Under the pieces are notes generated by a model. The model did no database searches and was not told the origin of the DNA. It saw only the letters and a list, made by a program, of their open reading frames with translations. From Leishmania donovani (Eukaryota; Euglenozoa; Kinetoplastea; Trypanosomatida; Trypanosomatidae), in contig NC_018241.1 in the NCBI RefSeq assembly GCF_000227135.1, positions 563,897 to 627,896 of the forward strand: 64,000 nt of DNA. The letters run 5' to 3'. The translations under genes were made by a program, and so were the position numbers. Position 1 is the first letter of the stretch. Every line of letters begins with the position of its first letter. Of the stretch, positions 30,950-40,699 are shown one piece after another.

Positions 30950-31396
30950 ATGTTCCGCCGCGTCACCCTTCCGATAGGCACCAGTGCTTCCCTGAGCGCC
31001 CTACGCATGGCCGCTCGCGCTGGCACCCACAAGCCCACGACGCACGACTGGTCAAAGATCTTGCCGCAGCACATGACCGCTGAGGCACGCACTGCCCTGC
31101 ATGCGCAGAGCCACCGCACCGTTTCCGCCGTAGTTCCTGGCAAGATGTTTATGCGCCACTGGATCGTGGCGGAGCAGTCCACCGTGTCTGTCGTGAATCG
31201 TGTCATCTCGGGCATGATCGCGGTCTTTACCATGATTTGGGCGGCTGGGTACGCCACGCTGGGCTACAACGGACACAACTCCGCACACGTAGCTGGGTGG
31301 ATTTTTATCGCCTACTGGCTGGTAATGCACACGCACATGATGTGGCTGGCCCCCACGATGCTGGGCCTCGCCCTCCTGCAGCTTGCGCTGAACTGA
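30950..31396 (+). CDS. Small membrane protein, probably mitochondrial
   Basis: 148 aa from the only ATG in this frame. The N-terminus (MFRRVTLPIGTSASLSALR) is basic and hydroxylated with no acidic residue, like a mitochondrial presequence. Hydrophobic segments lie at about residues 84-106 (VISGMIAVFTMIWAAGYATL) and 112-148 (AGWIFIAYWLVMHTHMMWLA, then MLGLALLQLAL). Histidines cluster within the second one. The size and topology would suit an accessory subunit of a respiratory complex, but nothing identifies which, so this remains inference. Confidence 0.7.
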   Translation: MFRRVTLPIGTSASLSALRMAARAGTHKPTTHDWSKILPQHMTAEARTALHAQSHRTVSAVVPGKMFMRHWIVAEQSTVSVVNRVISGMIAVFTMIWAAGYATLGYNGHNSAHVAGWIFIAYWLVMHTHMMWLAPTMLGLALLQLALN

Positions 31397-32203
31397 TTCG
31401 ACGCAGGAAGATGATGATGCGGTAGGGTGTTGATGTGGAAAAACGTGCCCGTGTATGTCTGTATGTTTCATTGGAGGGGGGATATGGGGCACAGTGAGTT
31501 GGTTCGGTGAGCCCATCCCTCCACCTCTGTTGTGCCATGCTGTGTGTAGGCTGGTAAAGCAGATGCTGGCACGGCGTTGCAACGCATTGCTGTAGTGATA
31601 GTGTATGGAGATGGTGGCAGCGGCGCGATAACAGCGGGAAGAGAATGCGAGGATGGGGGATGGGTTGAAGTAGCCACAGGAGTGCTCGCCTTGACTAACT
31701 CAGCTCCCTCATTCTTCCTCGCTCCTCGTCTCTCTCTCGTGTGCTCTCTGCACACATAACCACAAAACGTGTGCGCGCGCTCGACTTGCGTTGTAGAGAA
31801 GCGTGTGTGTGTGTTTTTGTCGATAGGGGGGGGGGCTGCTGCCGACAGCTGGTGCACTCTCTCTCCGTGTGTGTGTGTGTGTGTGTTTTTCCTTTTTCGT
31901 ATGCGGTGAGCTCCTCGCCCGTGATGCGTACCCGCGTCCTTTTTCCCCTTAGCGACTTAGGCCGCCGCTGCGTTTGACCTTTGCACGCGCTCCTCTTGCG
32001 TTCTGTTTTGTTTGTTTCGTGGCTTCGCTGGCCGCCCTCTCATACCCCCCGCCACCTTTTCTTGTGGTTCTTCTCCGCATCTCTCTCCCCTCTTCCCCTT
32101 CGGCGCGTCGAGCGTCTAGGCAACCGAAGACGCATCGACACGGGCCCATGCCAGTGCACCTGTCGCGCATTCATTTTTGTTTTCGAGCAGAGGTGCACCG
32201 CTC
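31397..32203. other. Intergenic
   Basis: No gene seen. A G-run (about 31828-31837), a GT run at about 31866-31885, and pyrimidine tracts at about 32035-32110, running into SIDER copy 4. Confidence 0.6.
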
Positions 32204-32785
32204 CGATGACGACGCAGTGTGAGGGGGAAGGGGCGCACCTCGGTGCGTGGCATCCAGGGCCCACTCCCCACGCTGTGCGAGAGCAGGCCAGGCAGCCCCC
32301 GCGGCCCTTTTTCCCCCTGCCAATGCCGAGCCGCCGCTTCTGGTGGTGGCAGGGTGAGGCGCCTACAGCGTAGGGTGCGGTGANNNNNNNNNNNNNNNNN
32401 NNNNNNNNNNNNNNNNNNNNNNNNNNNNNNNNNNNNNNNNNNNNNNNNNNNNNNNNNNNNNNNNNNNNNNNNNNNNNNNNNNNNNNNNNNNNNNNNNNNN
32501 NNNNNNNNNNNNNNNNNNNNNNNNNNNNNNNNNNNNNNNNNNNNNNNNNNNNNNNNNNNNNNNNNNNNNNNNNNNNNNNNNNNNNNNNNNNNNNNNNNNN
32601 NNNNNNNNNNNNNNNNNNNNNNNNNNNNNNNNNNNNNNNNNNNNNNNNNNNNNNNNNNNNNNNNNNNNNNNNNNNNNNNNNNNNNNNNNNNNNNNNNNCG
32701 CTGCTTCGCACCACGCGATGGGGGCCTGTGACGGTGCGGGGGGAGGGGGAGGGAGGCCAAGTAGAGTCTGAGCGCGCGCTGCATG
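32204..32785 (+). mobile_element. SIDER-type degenerate retroposon, copy 4
   Basis: Same termini as the other copies. The visible left 180 bases differ from copy 1 at about one position (ctttttccccctgcc versus ctttttgcccctgcc). The right end carries the ggccaagtagagtctgag variant shared with copy 3. N fills 32384-32698. Confidence 0.75.
32384..32698. other. Assembly gap inside SIDER copy 4
   Basis: 315 N. Confidence 0.95.
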
Positions 32786-33403
32786 ACCGAGAGCGGACAC
32801 ATGCGGAGACGGAACAAGGCGGCAATCCTCTTCGAGCGTGATTCTGGGCCTGAACTTCGCTCTTCGCAGCGGCATGGCGACGGGCCGACCAGCACCGTCT
32901 GGCGCCGTTCGGCCCGGTTCCTTGATGAATGCTTAAAAGAAGTCCGCGTGCTGCACGAGAGGCGCTTCACCCTGCACGCCGGCAAGGCACTGGCTGTCGC
33001 TCCGGACTTCAGCACTTTGGTGTGGCAAACGAAAAGAAGTCCGGCGACGGCGACCCAGTGCGCATGCAAGAGGGCATACGCAGAGGTGTACGCTCTCCCC
33101 GCATTTTTCAAGGGCGAGGCTGAAGCGGCGACGGTCTGGCTTTGCTTCAATGATCAGGATATGATGAATCTGTGTCTCGGGCAGTGGACCCTGAGAGGGA
33201 ACTCTCCCGCGCCCTTTTTCCTGCCCACGCCCTGCTCCTCCGCAAATCCACCAAGTGCGTGCGCACAAGTCTCTGTACAAGAATTCGGATTCGCACAAGC
33301 CTATCCTTTTCACATACCGCTGATCACATCCCATAACGATCCCTCTCTCACGCTAGAGGAGCTGTGCCAAACAGGAAAATTCGGTATGTTGTCGTGGTGT
33401 TGA
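32786..33403 (+). other. Open frame of uncertain status next to SIDER copy 4
   Basis: A frame of about 206 codons runs from the last bases of the SIDER (ATG at 32783) to a TGA at 33401-33403. Parts look protein-like (RRSARFLDECLKEVRVLHE, AAILFERDSGPELRSS), while the last third (Pro/Ser/Cys-rich) does not. There is no domain match, no signal peptide and no clear splice site between the SIDER and the ATG. It could be the 5' part of the decayed region that follows. Confidence 0.25.
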
Positions 33404-33421
33404 TGGCTCAGAGGAGCCCCC

Positions 33422-34607
33422 GCCTCCGCTGCGTTGCGGTGGACTGGTCCCCCAAAACCAGCTTCGCATAGGCTCCTCGTATAATGCCAAGCCTCGCTCG
33501 GCGTCGCGCCTGCGGAAGTTACCAAGGATTACACCAACTATGAATTGTGTCTCTTCGGCGTCGACGATTCATGAAAAGGCGGACGCCTTAAGCACGTGGG
33601 GATTCCGATTGCAGATGGATCGACCGTTCATGCTGCTGAGGAAGAGGGGGTGCAGGTGTTGGAGGCGTAAGTCCGTCGCCTCGAGAGCCCCGCTCAGAGC
33701 AGCTGCCTCGACGCAACTGTCAGCCGATTCATGGACAGGCGCCTGCGCCCGCTGCCGGGAGACGAGGCGGATGCGGGCATGGGGCGAGCGACGGCGGGTC
33801 TGGGAAGACATGGATGCTGCCGTCTCTGAGGAGCTCCATCGCGAGCCGACACACCCACGGAGGAGGATCCGCGGCCGCTCTTCCGTCTCCCCTCCTCCGT
33901 GTTCGACCTGTGGAATGCACGCAAGGCTTCGCTGCAGGGCAGACACAGCGTGCGCCGGCTCATTCTGGTAGCGGCATCGACGGCCGAGCGGATGGATGCA
34001 GCGCAGGCGGCGGCGCAAGCAACCACGGCGCCTTCGGCTTCGAACGACCCTCAGCTCCAATCCGTCGACACCGTGCGCCCTGGTGCCGTCGGGATGCCAG
34101 CGCCGCCCAGCGATCCCTGGCCCGGAGAGCCCACTTTGGGCCTCGCAGGGAGGGACTGCCGCCCCCAGGCGCCATTTGCTGCAGCGCGACGTGGCGTGGG
34201 CCTCTGCTGAAGGCGCACCTTGCCCAAATCGTCAGAACCAACCCGTGTTGCCCAGGCTGTTGCATGATGCAGACCGTCGTTATCGCCGTCTTCTCGGCGA
34301 TCTACGGCGTCGCATTCAACGGGCGTGACATGACGCCACCAAAGAACCGCGACGTTGCACTGGCCTTGAAGAGGGCCTCCGACTGCCTCCTCACTCAGAC
34401 GCGGCTCCCCAGCGGGCTCACTCTCTGCAGCGCAATCTCCCGGTACGAGCGGGCGATGGACCCCATGTCCCTGATGTGTTCAACCGCGAGCAGGAGCATG
34501 AGACAGGAGGGGGCACGGTAAGAAGAGAGCACGCACCCGCAGAGCAGCAGGAAGACGGGGTGCCGCTACGGGCACACGATGGGGGCACAGCCCCGCCGAC
34601 CGTGTAG
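33422..34607 (+). pseudogene. Decayed protein-coding region, possibly retroelement-derived
   Basis: In one frame from 33422 to about 34210 the translation is protein-like but broken by stops near 33485, 33574, 33668 and 33828. It gives VTKDYTNYELCLFGVDDS, KHVGIPIADGSTVHAAEEEG and STAERMDAAQAAAQATTA. A second frame takes over from about 33996 to 34607 with one internal TGA at 34326 (LLHDADRRYRRLLGDLRRRI before it, VFNREQEHETGGG after it). The IP-x-D-x-x-x-V-x-x-A pattern after a short aromatic strand recalls the end of the polymerase region in trypanosomatid non-LTR retroposons (DIRE class), but the match is weak. Confidence 0.4.
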
Positions 34608-35060
34608 GTGCACCGCACATGGGAGGCTCCTTTTCTTTCTTGTCTACTGGAGCTGCTGCTCACTTTCATGTTGATGGCGCCTCTGCCATCGCTGCTCTCC
34701 ACAAGGGCTGCTCATATAGTCATGCCACCAGCGCAGCACTCCAAAACACCATCGACTCAGTTGCCATGCGTGATTCACGGCCCGTTACACACAATGCGAG
34801 TGCTAACTCGGCCGACGTGCCGAGCGATGGTCCTGCATACCAAACACAAAGGAGTGCAACTGGTGGCACGGGGAGGTGATACAGGAAGCTCGAAGGACGG
34901 CTGACTCCGCGCTCTCGTCCGTTGACAAGGGCACAGACATATACGCGTACCGATGCGCTTGTATGAAGAGACGCGCTCTAGTCTTGCGGGTGTGGCTGCC
35001 GGTGTGTAAGCAGTCCGATTGCATCACACACCACCCCAGAAGACGGATCGATCGAGTTGA
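34608..35060. other. Intergenic
   Basis: No gene seen. No strong pyrimidine tract until 35090, which lies inside the open frame of the next gene and bears on its start. Confidence 0.5.
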
Positions 35061-38000
35061 ATGCGGCGACTCCCTCAAGGGCCTCGGTGCAACTTCTCTG
35101 CAACGCCTCCTCTCCCTTTCCCCTATCGCCTTCCTTTCTCTTTCTCTCACGCTGGCGAAGGCACGGAAGTGCTCGCACACAGGCACGTCGCCGCCGGAGC
35201 CGCTTCCTCTCTCTGTTTGCTGGTCTTACTCATGCACTCACACCGCAGCGGGTCTGCCACGGCTTCTTCACTGTTTTCTTCCGTGTCTTTGATAGCCTTG
35301 CTCCGTTTCCTTGCCTCTTTGCTGCTGCATTGGAGTTTGGCTTCACTTGCGCTGCCGTTCACCAGTCGGCGTGTTCTGCTGAGCGTGCTGCCCTCCATTT
35401 CGTCCTCCTGCTTGCAACGGTCTCTGGACGAGCTGCAGAGGTGGGTGAGGGTTGGCCTTCCGACGGCGGCTGCCACGGAGATTGTGGTCCAGGCTGAGGT
35501 GGCGCTGTGTAGGGGGGTGATCGACGCGTCGATGGCAGACGGCCTGCCCTCTGCGTGCCCATGCACTGCGAAGCGACGGACCGCAAGCAGCAGCGCTGTT
35601 TCTACTTCCTCAGTGGAGAGTCGCCACGGCGTTCGCAGCGACGCTGGCACGTCTTCGCCGGAGTCGGCATGGGGCACTCGGAGAGACGGGGTGCTCGCGC
35701 ACGAGCCGCCGACGGTGGTGACATGGCGCTGTAGTGACCCGGATCCGCTCAATCGTGCCGCTGCTCCGGTCTTCGGCACCTCGGAGAATAGGATCTTTAG
35801 CGCTTATGAAGGCCGCTGGCAGGAGGCAGAGGCTCTACCTGCATCTTTGCCAGTGCTGGAGGGTGCCGCGACCGTTGCTGGTGCTGCCAGAGAGCAGTCT
35901 CCCACAACGCCAGCAGCGTCCTCCGCCCAAGGGCCTTCTCCGTTTTCTCTCACGGTCTGTGGGCCGACAGCTGTGACAGCAGCTTCACTGACGGTAACGG
36001 CAGTGAGCCGAGTGCCAAAGCAAGTACAAGAGGTCGCCGCAGTTTCCGAGGACGAGCCAACGCTCAGTGCGAGCGGATCGTTAAAGCCAAGCCGCTCTTA
36101 CAGCAGAGGCAGGGGCAGCGCCACGCAGCTTTATCAATGTGAAGCAGTCGGAAGCTCCCAAGGCGTCCACAGCCCATCTGCCGGTGGTGATGCAGCCGTT
36201 CTTGCCACGCCCCACGGACAGGGCCGTGCCACTGCTCAGCCGCCGCTGACAATGTCACCGCCTGCGCTGGCGTTCCGCGCGAACGCAGAGCACATGAACA
36301 CGGTGGGGTTTCCAACTCCGTCGCCGGTGGCGCGCAAGGCAGTGGCTGCCACCGCAGCCAAGTTGTCTTATGCCGCTCGCTCCTCGGCGTCCCTGTCGTA
36401 TAATCTCTCTCGCCTTCTTCGCCTGTGCTTCCTGCGACGATGGTGCTGGCGGGCGTGGCGCGTGAGCGACAGCGGACTGCTCGACAATCATTTGCGACGT
36501 ACCAGCGGCAGCGGTCGCGGCGGTGGCATGACGGACAATTACTTTGACGGTGACACCGATGGCGACGGCAGCTCACATCGGCCACGCTCTACTAAGGCAG
36601 AGCCCCGCTACAGTGTTGGCCGTCTCGGTGACTGTGACGATGACGACTACTACAAGGGCAGATCAGTCAGTGCTCTTTCACGGTTGTTGATGACTCTGTG
36701 GGGTCGCTCATGTAGCGCACCAACGCAGGAGGGAGGCGGCGGTCGTGCCCCCACCACCACTGCTGCTGCCACTCGCCGCCGGCGTCGCGGCATGGTGACG
36801 GCAAGAACGCTTCTCAGTGACGGCGCTCGCATTTGCATTACTTTTTTTCTTTGCTGTTGCTGCTGCCCGTTTACGAAGAAGCTGCTCGGCGAGACTACGC
36901 GGCGCCGCAACACCGTTATTGTGGCCACCGAGAACACCACCGAAAATGCGATGTTTGTCCTCCGCCGCGCGTGGGAACGACACCGCGGCCTTCTCGTTAC
37001 CTTCGCCATCGCATGTGCTTTTTTCCTGTGGTGGGTTGGTTTACCGCTCGCCCAGGCTGCCGTTGTGTGTCTGTTGGAGAGTGAAGAGTTGTTTATCGCG
37101 CGGATGCAGTATGTTGGGCTGCCAGTCGCGCTTCATCCACCGACGCACACAATGGCGGTGCTGCTGCAGCAACCAACCGTGCCACCAACATTGGTGTCGC
37201 TGCGCCGGGTCTCAGTGCTGCCTCGCAACGGTGGCAGTGGGGGGGCTGCTGAAGCGGGCCCCGCTGAGGTTGAGGGCATGTCTAAGTCCGTGCTGCGGCA
37301 ACTCTTTGACCGCTACCGCACGCGCAGTGCCGCATTAGCCATGGAGGGGCTGCGCTTGTCATACGCGCAACGACATCCGCGCCTCTTCTTCTTCCTTTCC
37401 TCTCGCACTCTGACGGCGTCCCAAGTGCCGTCGTGGACGTTGCACGTGGTGGAGGATGGCTGCACCGAGTGTCTGCAAGGTCAAGGGTATGCGGAGGCGG
37501 TGAAAGGGATGGCCGTTGAACTCGACCAAACCTCACCACGCACCGCAGGAGACGATAATGTCTCGCGCGCGGCACCGTCGCAGGTCCAGGGAGCGGTGTT
37601 TGCCACGTCGAATGCGCCACTGGGCCGCATCGGGCCGATGCTGTTGGCGATGGCGAGCGTGACGGACGACGTGGAGGTGGCTGCGGAGCTGCGCAAGTGG
37701 CGCTGGCTCGCGCCGGTGAGGGCCAGCGAGGCTGGCAAGGACTCGCCTCGTGCGCCACGCGGCTCATCCAAGTGCGCGTCCTCCACGCCGTATCTGGCGG
37801 TGCTCGGCATCCCCTCCACCGATCAACCAGCGCGCGTTGCCTTGCGTGAGGCGCAGCGTCAGACTTGGTTCAAGTACCATGAGGTCGCACGCACCGAGAC
37901 TGGTTTTGACGGGGCGCTGCTGCCATTGTACATCTTCGGGGCTGTAGAGTGGCCTGCTCTGACTCGGCAGCCTACGGGTGCTCCGGTGGCGCCGAGCTCC

Positions 38001-39614
38001 CGCGACGACGGCGAGAGGTCCGTCCGCGGAGGAGGCAAGGCCGCTGGAAAGCCTGCGCACCTTGATGCCGCTTATGTGAGTATCGACAGCCAGCGCCTCA
38101 GCGCCAACCCCTCACTACTCCTGCCACACATCCACGACCTCGCCGCCGCGGTGGAGCTTCGGACGGCAACCCTCGCTGCAGCAGCCGGAGCTACCATCAC
38201 CGCCGACCAAGACGCTCCGCTGCTGGAGATGCCTACCGTCACGCAGCGAAGGCGCCGAATGACACTGCGGCCTTCTTGGCGGAATGAGCGCTCCACTGAC
38301 TCGCCCTGCGACGCCATCGTGGACCAAACCGTAAGGATGACGGTAGCGTCGGCGACTCCGCCGTCGCTACCGCTTCTGCAGGTGGCGCAGCGCCTTTCCT
38401 TACCTGTCGCGCCTCTTGTCACGGCCCCCGCGCGCCTTGTCTGCTACGCATCGTCGGCCCTCTGGCAGGAGGCGCTGGAGCGTCGGGATAGCCTCTGGAT
38501 CGACATGCTGACGGATCGGCGTCCTGCCACCGGCAAGACCGTCGGCGGGGAGGGCAAGTGGGGGCTGAGAGTGGAGGTGGGCATGAGCCAAAAGCTGATC
38601 CTGTGGCTAATGTACGCCTACTGTACGTTCCCGGAAGTGCCGTTTATTATGAAGGGCGACGATGATACGTATATTAAGGTGCCGCAGTACCTGAGCGACA
38701 TCCGCTACCTGTGGCGTGGCCGCAAGACACGCGTGCCACCGCCGCACGACGTTGATACGGAGCACGGCACCGTCGAGAACGCACAGCTCACCAAGTCTAC
38801 AGAGGAGTGTGTGTACTGGGGCAGCATGCGGCGCTGGAACGGCGAGGTGTACTTCAGTGCCGGCATGCTCTTGCTGCTCCACCGTCGCCTTGTCCAGACC
38901 GTCGTGGAGGTACGCACGGAGTTCAACAACGATGTGCTGTACCTCGCCGCGGCTGACTACAGCGCCGCGTACGCCCATTCCTACTACGCGAGCATGATGG
39001 ACCACGAGGACGTGATGCTGGGCAAGTTGCTGATGGAGCGACGCTTCCGAGCTGATCGGCTGTGCCCGTTTCGGCGCCACTGGTACGTTTGGGAGGACCT
39101 GCAGCGCTTTCACGATCTGCACCGTGGCCGCGTGCGCAACGTGACGTGGGCGTCTGTCGCTCTGCACCGGTGCCGCCCTGCGGATGCGTATTACCTGCAC
39201 TACTTCTTTGCCCAGGAGTACCGCTACAGCGGCAGCAGGGGAGCGGCTGAAAGATCTGCCGAGGGAGGCCAGGAAGGCGATGCAATACTATGCAACGCGC
39301 GTGCGGAGCGCGCGGCACGTCAGGCTGCGCAGAGTTGGGTGGCCGACCGCTTGCGATCGGTGTTGCAGGCAGGCGGCAACGTTGCGGAGGGTGCCGCACG
39401 CAAGCTTGATGCTGCGGCTCTTACAGCAGCGGAGGAGGAGGCTGGATGGTCCAGTCTTCCCGACGTTCTCTGGGCGGTGCAGAGGGACCGCAGTGTGCAC
39501 ACGCCGCCTTACCTCTCCGACCGTGACGGGGTGGCCATCGACGATGTCGAGTACGTGCCGTTCAGCGACGGCGTTCTCGTGTTGAATGGGCTGAAGGCAC
39601 GCATTCTTTCATGA
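35061..39614 (+). CDS. Phosphoglycan beta-1,3-galactosyltransferase-like protein (GT31, SCG/SCGL type)
   Basis: 1517 codons from the first ATG. A type II Golgi glycosyltransferase expected to move galactose from UDP-Gal onto lipophosphoglycan or proteophosphoglycan side chains. The transmembrane anchor is at about residues 643-670 (GLLVTFAIACAFFLWWVGL). The lumenal part carries GT31 landmarks: LGIPSTD...RQTWFKYHEV, the metal/donor-binding DDD in FIMKGDDDTYIKV at residues 1200-1202, YWGSMRRWNGEVYFSAGM, and the acidic HEDVMLG box near 1316. The ~640 residues before the anchor are Ser/Ala/Thr-rich and unlike normal short cytosolic tails. A pyrimidine tract lies at 35091-35150, so translation may really start at an in-frame ATG at 35232 or 35532. 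A related relic lies just downstream. Confidence 0.85.
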   Translation: MRRLPQGPRCNFSATPPLPFPYRLPFSFSHAGEGTEVLAHRHVAAGAASSLCLLVLLMHSHRSGSATASSLFSSVSLIALLRFLASLLLHWSLASLALPFTSRRVLLSVLPSISSSCLQRSLDELQRWVRVGLPTAAATEIVVQAEVALCRGVIDASMADGLPSACPCTAKRRTASSSAVSTSSVESRHGVRSDAGTSSPESAWGTRRDGVLAHEPPTVVTWRCSDPDPLNRAAAPVFGTSENRIFSAYEGRWQEAEALPASLPVLEGAATVAGAAREQSPTTPAASSAQGPSPFSLTVCGPTAVTAASLTVTAVSRVPKQVQEVAAVSEDEPTLSASGSLKPSRSYSRGRGSATQLYQCEAVGSSQGVHSPSAGGDAAVLATPHGQGRATAQPPLTMSPPALAFRANAEHMNTVGFPTPSPVARKAVAATAAKLSYAARSSASLSYNLSRLLRLCFLRRWCWRAWRVSDSGLLDNHLRRTSGSGRGGGMTDNYFDGDTDGDGSSHRPRSTKAEPRYSVGRLGDCDDDDYYKGRSVSALSRLLMTLWGRSCSAPTQEGGGGRAPTTTAAATRRRRRGMVTARTLLSDGARICITFFLCCCCCPFTKKLLGETTRRRNTVIVATENTTENAMFVLRRAWERHRGLLVTFAIACAFFLWWVGLPLAQAAVVCLLESEELFIARMQYVGLPVALHPPTHTMAVLLQQPTVPPTLVSLRRVSVLPRNGGSGGAAEAGPAEVEGMSKSVLRQLFDRYRTRSAALAMEGLRLSYAQRHPRLFFFLSSRTLTASQVPSWTLHVVEDGCTECLQGQGYAEAVKGMAVELDQTSPRTAGDDNVSRAAPSQVQGAVFATSNAPLGRIGPMLLAMASVTDDVEVAAELRKWRWLAPVRASEAGKDSPRAPRGSSKCASSTPYLAVLGIPSTDQPARVALREAQRQTWFKYHEVARTETGFDGALLPLYIFGAVEWPALTRQPTGAPVAPSSRDDGERSVRGGGKAAGKPAHLDAAYVSIDSQRLSANPSLLLPHIHDLAAAVELRTATLAAAAGATITADQDAPLLEMPTVTQRRRRMTLRPSWRNERSTDSPCDAIVDQTVRMTVASATPPSLPLLQVAQRLSLPVAPLVTAPARLVCYASSALWQEALERRDSLWIDMLTDRRPATGKTVGGEGKWGLRVEVGMSQKLILWLMYAYCTFPEVPFIMKGDDDTYIKVPQYLSDIRYLWRGRKTRVPPPHDVDTEHGTVENAQLTKSTEECVYWGSMRRWNGEVYFSAGMLLLLHRRLVQTVVEVRTEFNNDVLYLAAADYSAAYAHSYYASMMDHEDVMLGKLLMERRFRADRLCPFRRHWYVWEDLQRFHDLHRGRVRNVTWASVALHRCRPADAYYLHYFFAQEYRYSGSRGAAERSAEGGQEGDAILCNARAERAARQAAQSWVADRLRSVLQAGGNVAEGAARKLDAAALTAAEEEAGWSSLPDVLWAVQRDRSVHTPPYLSDRDGVAIDDVEYVPFSDGVLVLNGLKARILS

Positions 39615-40699
39615 CTACGCAGCCAGGAGAGAGAGGGTGTGCCGCGACCGCGCGAGGATGCCCGGCGAACACTCCCCTCCCCAGGTGCATTGCGCCGATT
39701 CGCATGCGCTGCTCTCGCCATCACGTATCGCCAGCTGCCATTACGACAGATAAATTTGTATTCGCGTATGTTTGTGCGCCCATGCGTGCGCGTGCAGACA
39801 CGCCATTTTGTGTCAGCATCTCTTTCCATGTTGAGGCCCAGACAAAGAAGAAGAGGACACACGCGAATGTCATCGCATACGTCTTCCCCTCCCCTTTTTG
39901 CCCCGCGTTCTCTTCGGCCTGCAGCGATCTGTGTAGATAACCACCCTTCCCTTCTCTCATCCGAAGTCTGCCCTTGATTCCCCTGTCCATCGCTCCGCCA
40001 GCGACCATGCAGAGGCACGGACGCTCGCGTACGGCCACGCGCGCACCGGTCACCGGCGGAGCCACTCGCAGTGGGGCAAAAGGGAGCGTAGAAGTGCGGA
40101 TGGTGACGGGGCGCGGCCGCGACACCATCGCTCTCGCCCCTCCCACCCTCACCTTTCTGTCTCCCTCACGTGCATAGGTTAGTCCCATATCTTGTCGCCC
40201 GCGTTACCTTGTCCATCTCGTCTTTGTCTGTGTGTCGTTTTCTTTTGGTTGTTCTTGCATGCTGCGCCCCTCCGCTCTTCCCACAATTCCTTCACTCCCT
40301 CCCTCCACTGAGCGCACGCATACGCATCCGCTGCCGTTCCCTCCCCCCTATCCCTCGTGTCCTTCGCGCCAAAGATGAAGAGGCGTCTGCACCGCCGTAG
40401 ATGCCGCGACGGAGCCTGATGGGTGGCCACGCATGGCTCTTTTTCTTTCCCGCTTCGCCTTCTCGCTAGGGAGGCGACGTTTGCGTGCGTTGGTGGGAGT
40501 GCCTCTGTGCGCGTGCGCGCATTTCGGTGTGAAGGCGGAGCGAGCAAAAGGGACAGTGAAAGGGGGCTCGAATGGGATGATTATTGCTGCTGCTGCTGAC
40601 CACCGTCACCTTACCTCTGATGCAGCTGTGCTCAGCGCCATCATGGGGGGTGCGGGCAGATGCGGAGTACGTGGCTACGCTACCACGCTAAAATGCCGT
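39615..40699. other. Intergenic
   Basis: No gene seen. Pyrimidine tracts lie at about 40130-40165 and 40190-40350. The extreme right may contain the first, unrecognisable part of the galactosyltransferase relic. Confidence 0.55.
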
